A stretch of 40,940 nucleotides of DNA from Candidatus Sumerlaeota bacterium (GTDB taxonomy: Bacteria; Sumerlaeota; Sumerlaeia; UBA8349), in the NCBI GenBank assembly GCA_016931035.1, contig JAFGFN010000165.1, forward strand, positions 1 to 40,940. Reading direction: 5' to 3'. Under the pieces are notes generated by a model. The model saw only the letters and a list, made by a program, of their open reading frames with translations, had not been told where the DNA came from and made no database searches. Positions 40,829 through 40,940 of this stretch are shown here, one piece after another (position 1 is the stretch's first letter; every line of letters begins with the position of its first letter). The position numbers and the translations under genes were made by a program.

Positions 40829-40940
40829 CAGAATTCCAAGTCCACAGAATTCCGCCCGAATCCTTCACGCCCTGCGCGGTTCGGGTTTGAACGGGAGCCG
40901 TTCAGAGGCGCGAGCCGCTTCGGGCGACGCGGCTTCGTCA

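Larger units (their letters stand above)
40595..40940. other. Leader and promoter region of the pseudopilin cluster
   Basis: No gene is visible here. The stretch contains the promoter at 40799-40828 and two stem-loops at 40650-40699 inside the transcribed leader. The window ends at 40940 before any upstream gene. Confidence 0.6.

Overview
The window reads as a high-GC, Gram-negative-type bacterial chromosome. It carries lpxI (lipid A synthesis), lipoprotein and signal-peptidase substrates, pseudopilins, DUF1573 and carboxypeptidase-regulatory/Big_5 surface proteins, and many short dispersed palindromes and tandem repeats. This mixture fits Planctomycetota or a neighbouring uncultured phylum better than a well-known proteobacterium. 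That placement is an inference from gene style only; no rRNA or tRNA gene was found to anchor it.

Layout. 1-4321 (minus): dTDP-glucose 4,6-dehydratase, a secreted coiled-coil protein, and a D-tartrate dehydratase-like enolase-superfamily enzyme behind its own promoter and terminator. 4673-5782 (plus): a two-receiver response regulator without output domain. 5858-8155 (minus): accA followed by a radical SAM/SPASM protein. 8367-11195 (minus): three secreted proteins (Cys-rich, membrane-anchored LolA-like, DUF1573). 11196-13098: a 13-G tract, a copy of the rlmN 3' end, a possible operator and a Fic-family AMPylase. 13099-17006 (minus): nucleotidyltransferase, small protein, large lipoprotein and rlmN with overlapping ends. 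17076-19638 (minus): doxX and glmS. 20004-21149 (plus): lpxI and a cupin. 21254-23767: mutY and dnaN, divergent. 23967-26100 (minus): ferritin-like protein and a GT39-like membrane glycosyltransferase. 26319-28021 (plus): signal peptidase I, a small ORF and an HTH protein. 28018-35749 (minus): two GT4 glycosyltransferases, a HAD phosphatase, a fused double CDP-alcohol phosphatidyltransferase, nfo, coaBC and larB. 36060-40594 (minus): five consecutive GspG-like pseudopilins between a good promoter and a good terminator.

The three parts I think deserve most attention are: (1) the fic region, bounded by a 46-bp direct repeat whose copies each encode an RlmN C-terminus, which looks like a small cassette inserted at the 3' end of rlmN; (2) the five-gene array of diverged GspG-type pseudopilins, all keeping W-x-G-x-Y, DPW and a terminal Asp-Asp motif; (3) the tightly coupled HAD phosphatase/double CDP-alcohol phosphatidyltransferase/GT4 group, which may make an unusual polar lipid. 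Heptamer and nonamer tandem repeats, some inside rlmN and mutY coding sequence, are a further theme. Starts were often moved inward from the longest open frame to a codon with a ribosome binding site or a signal peptide.
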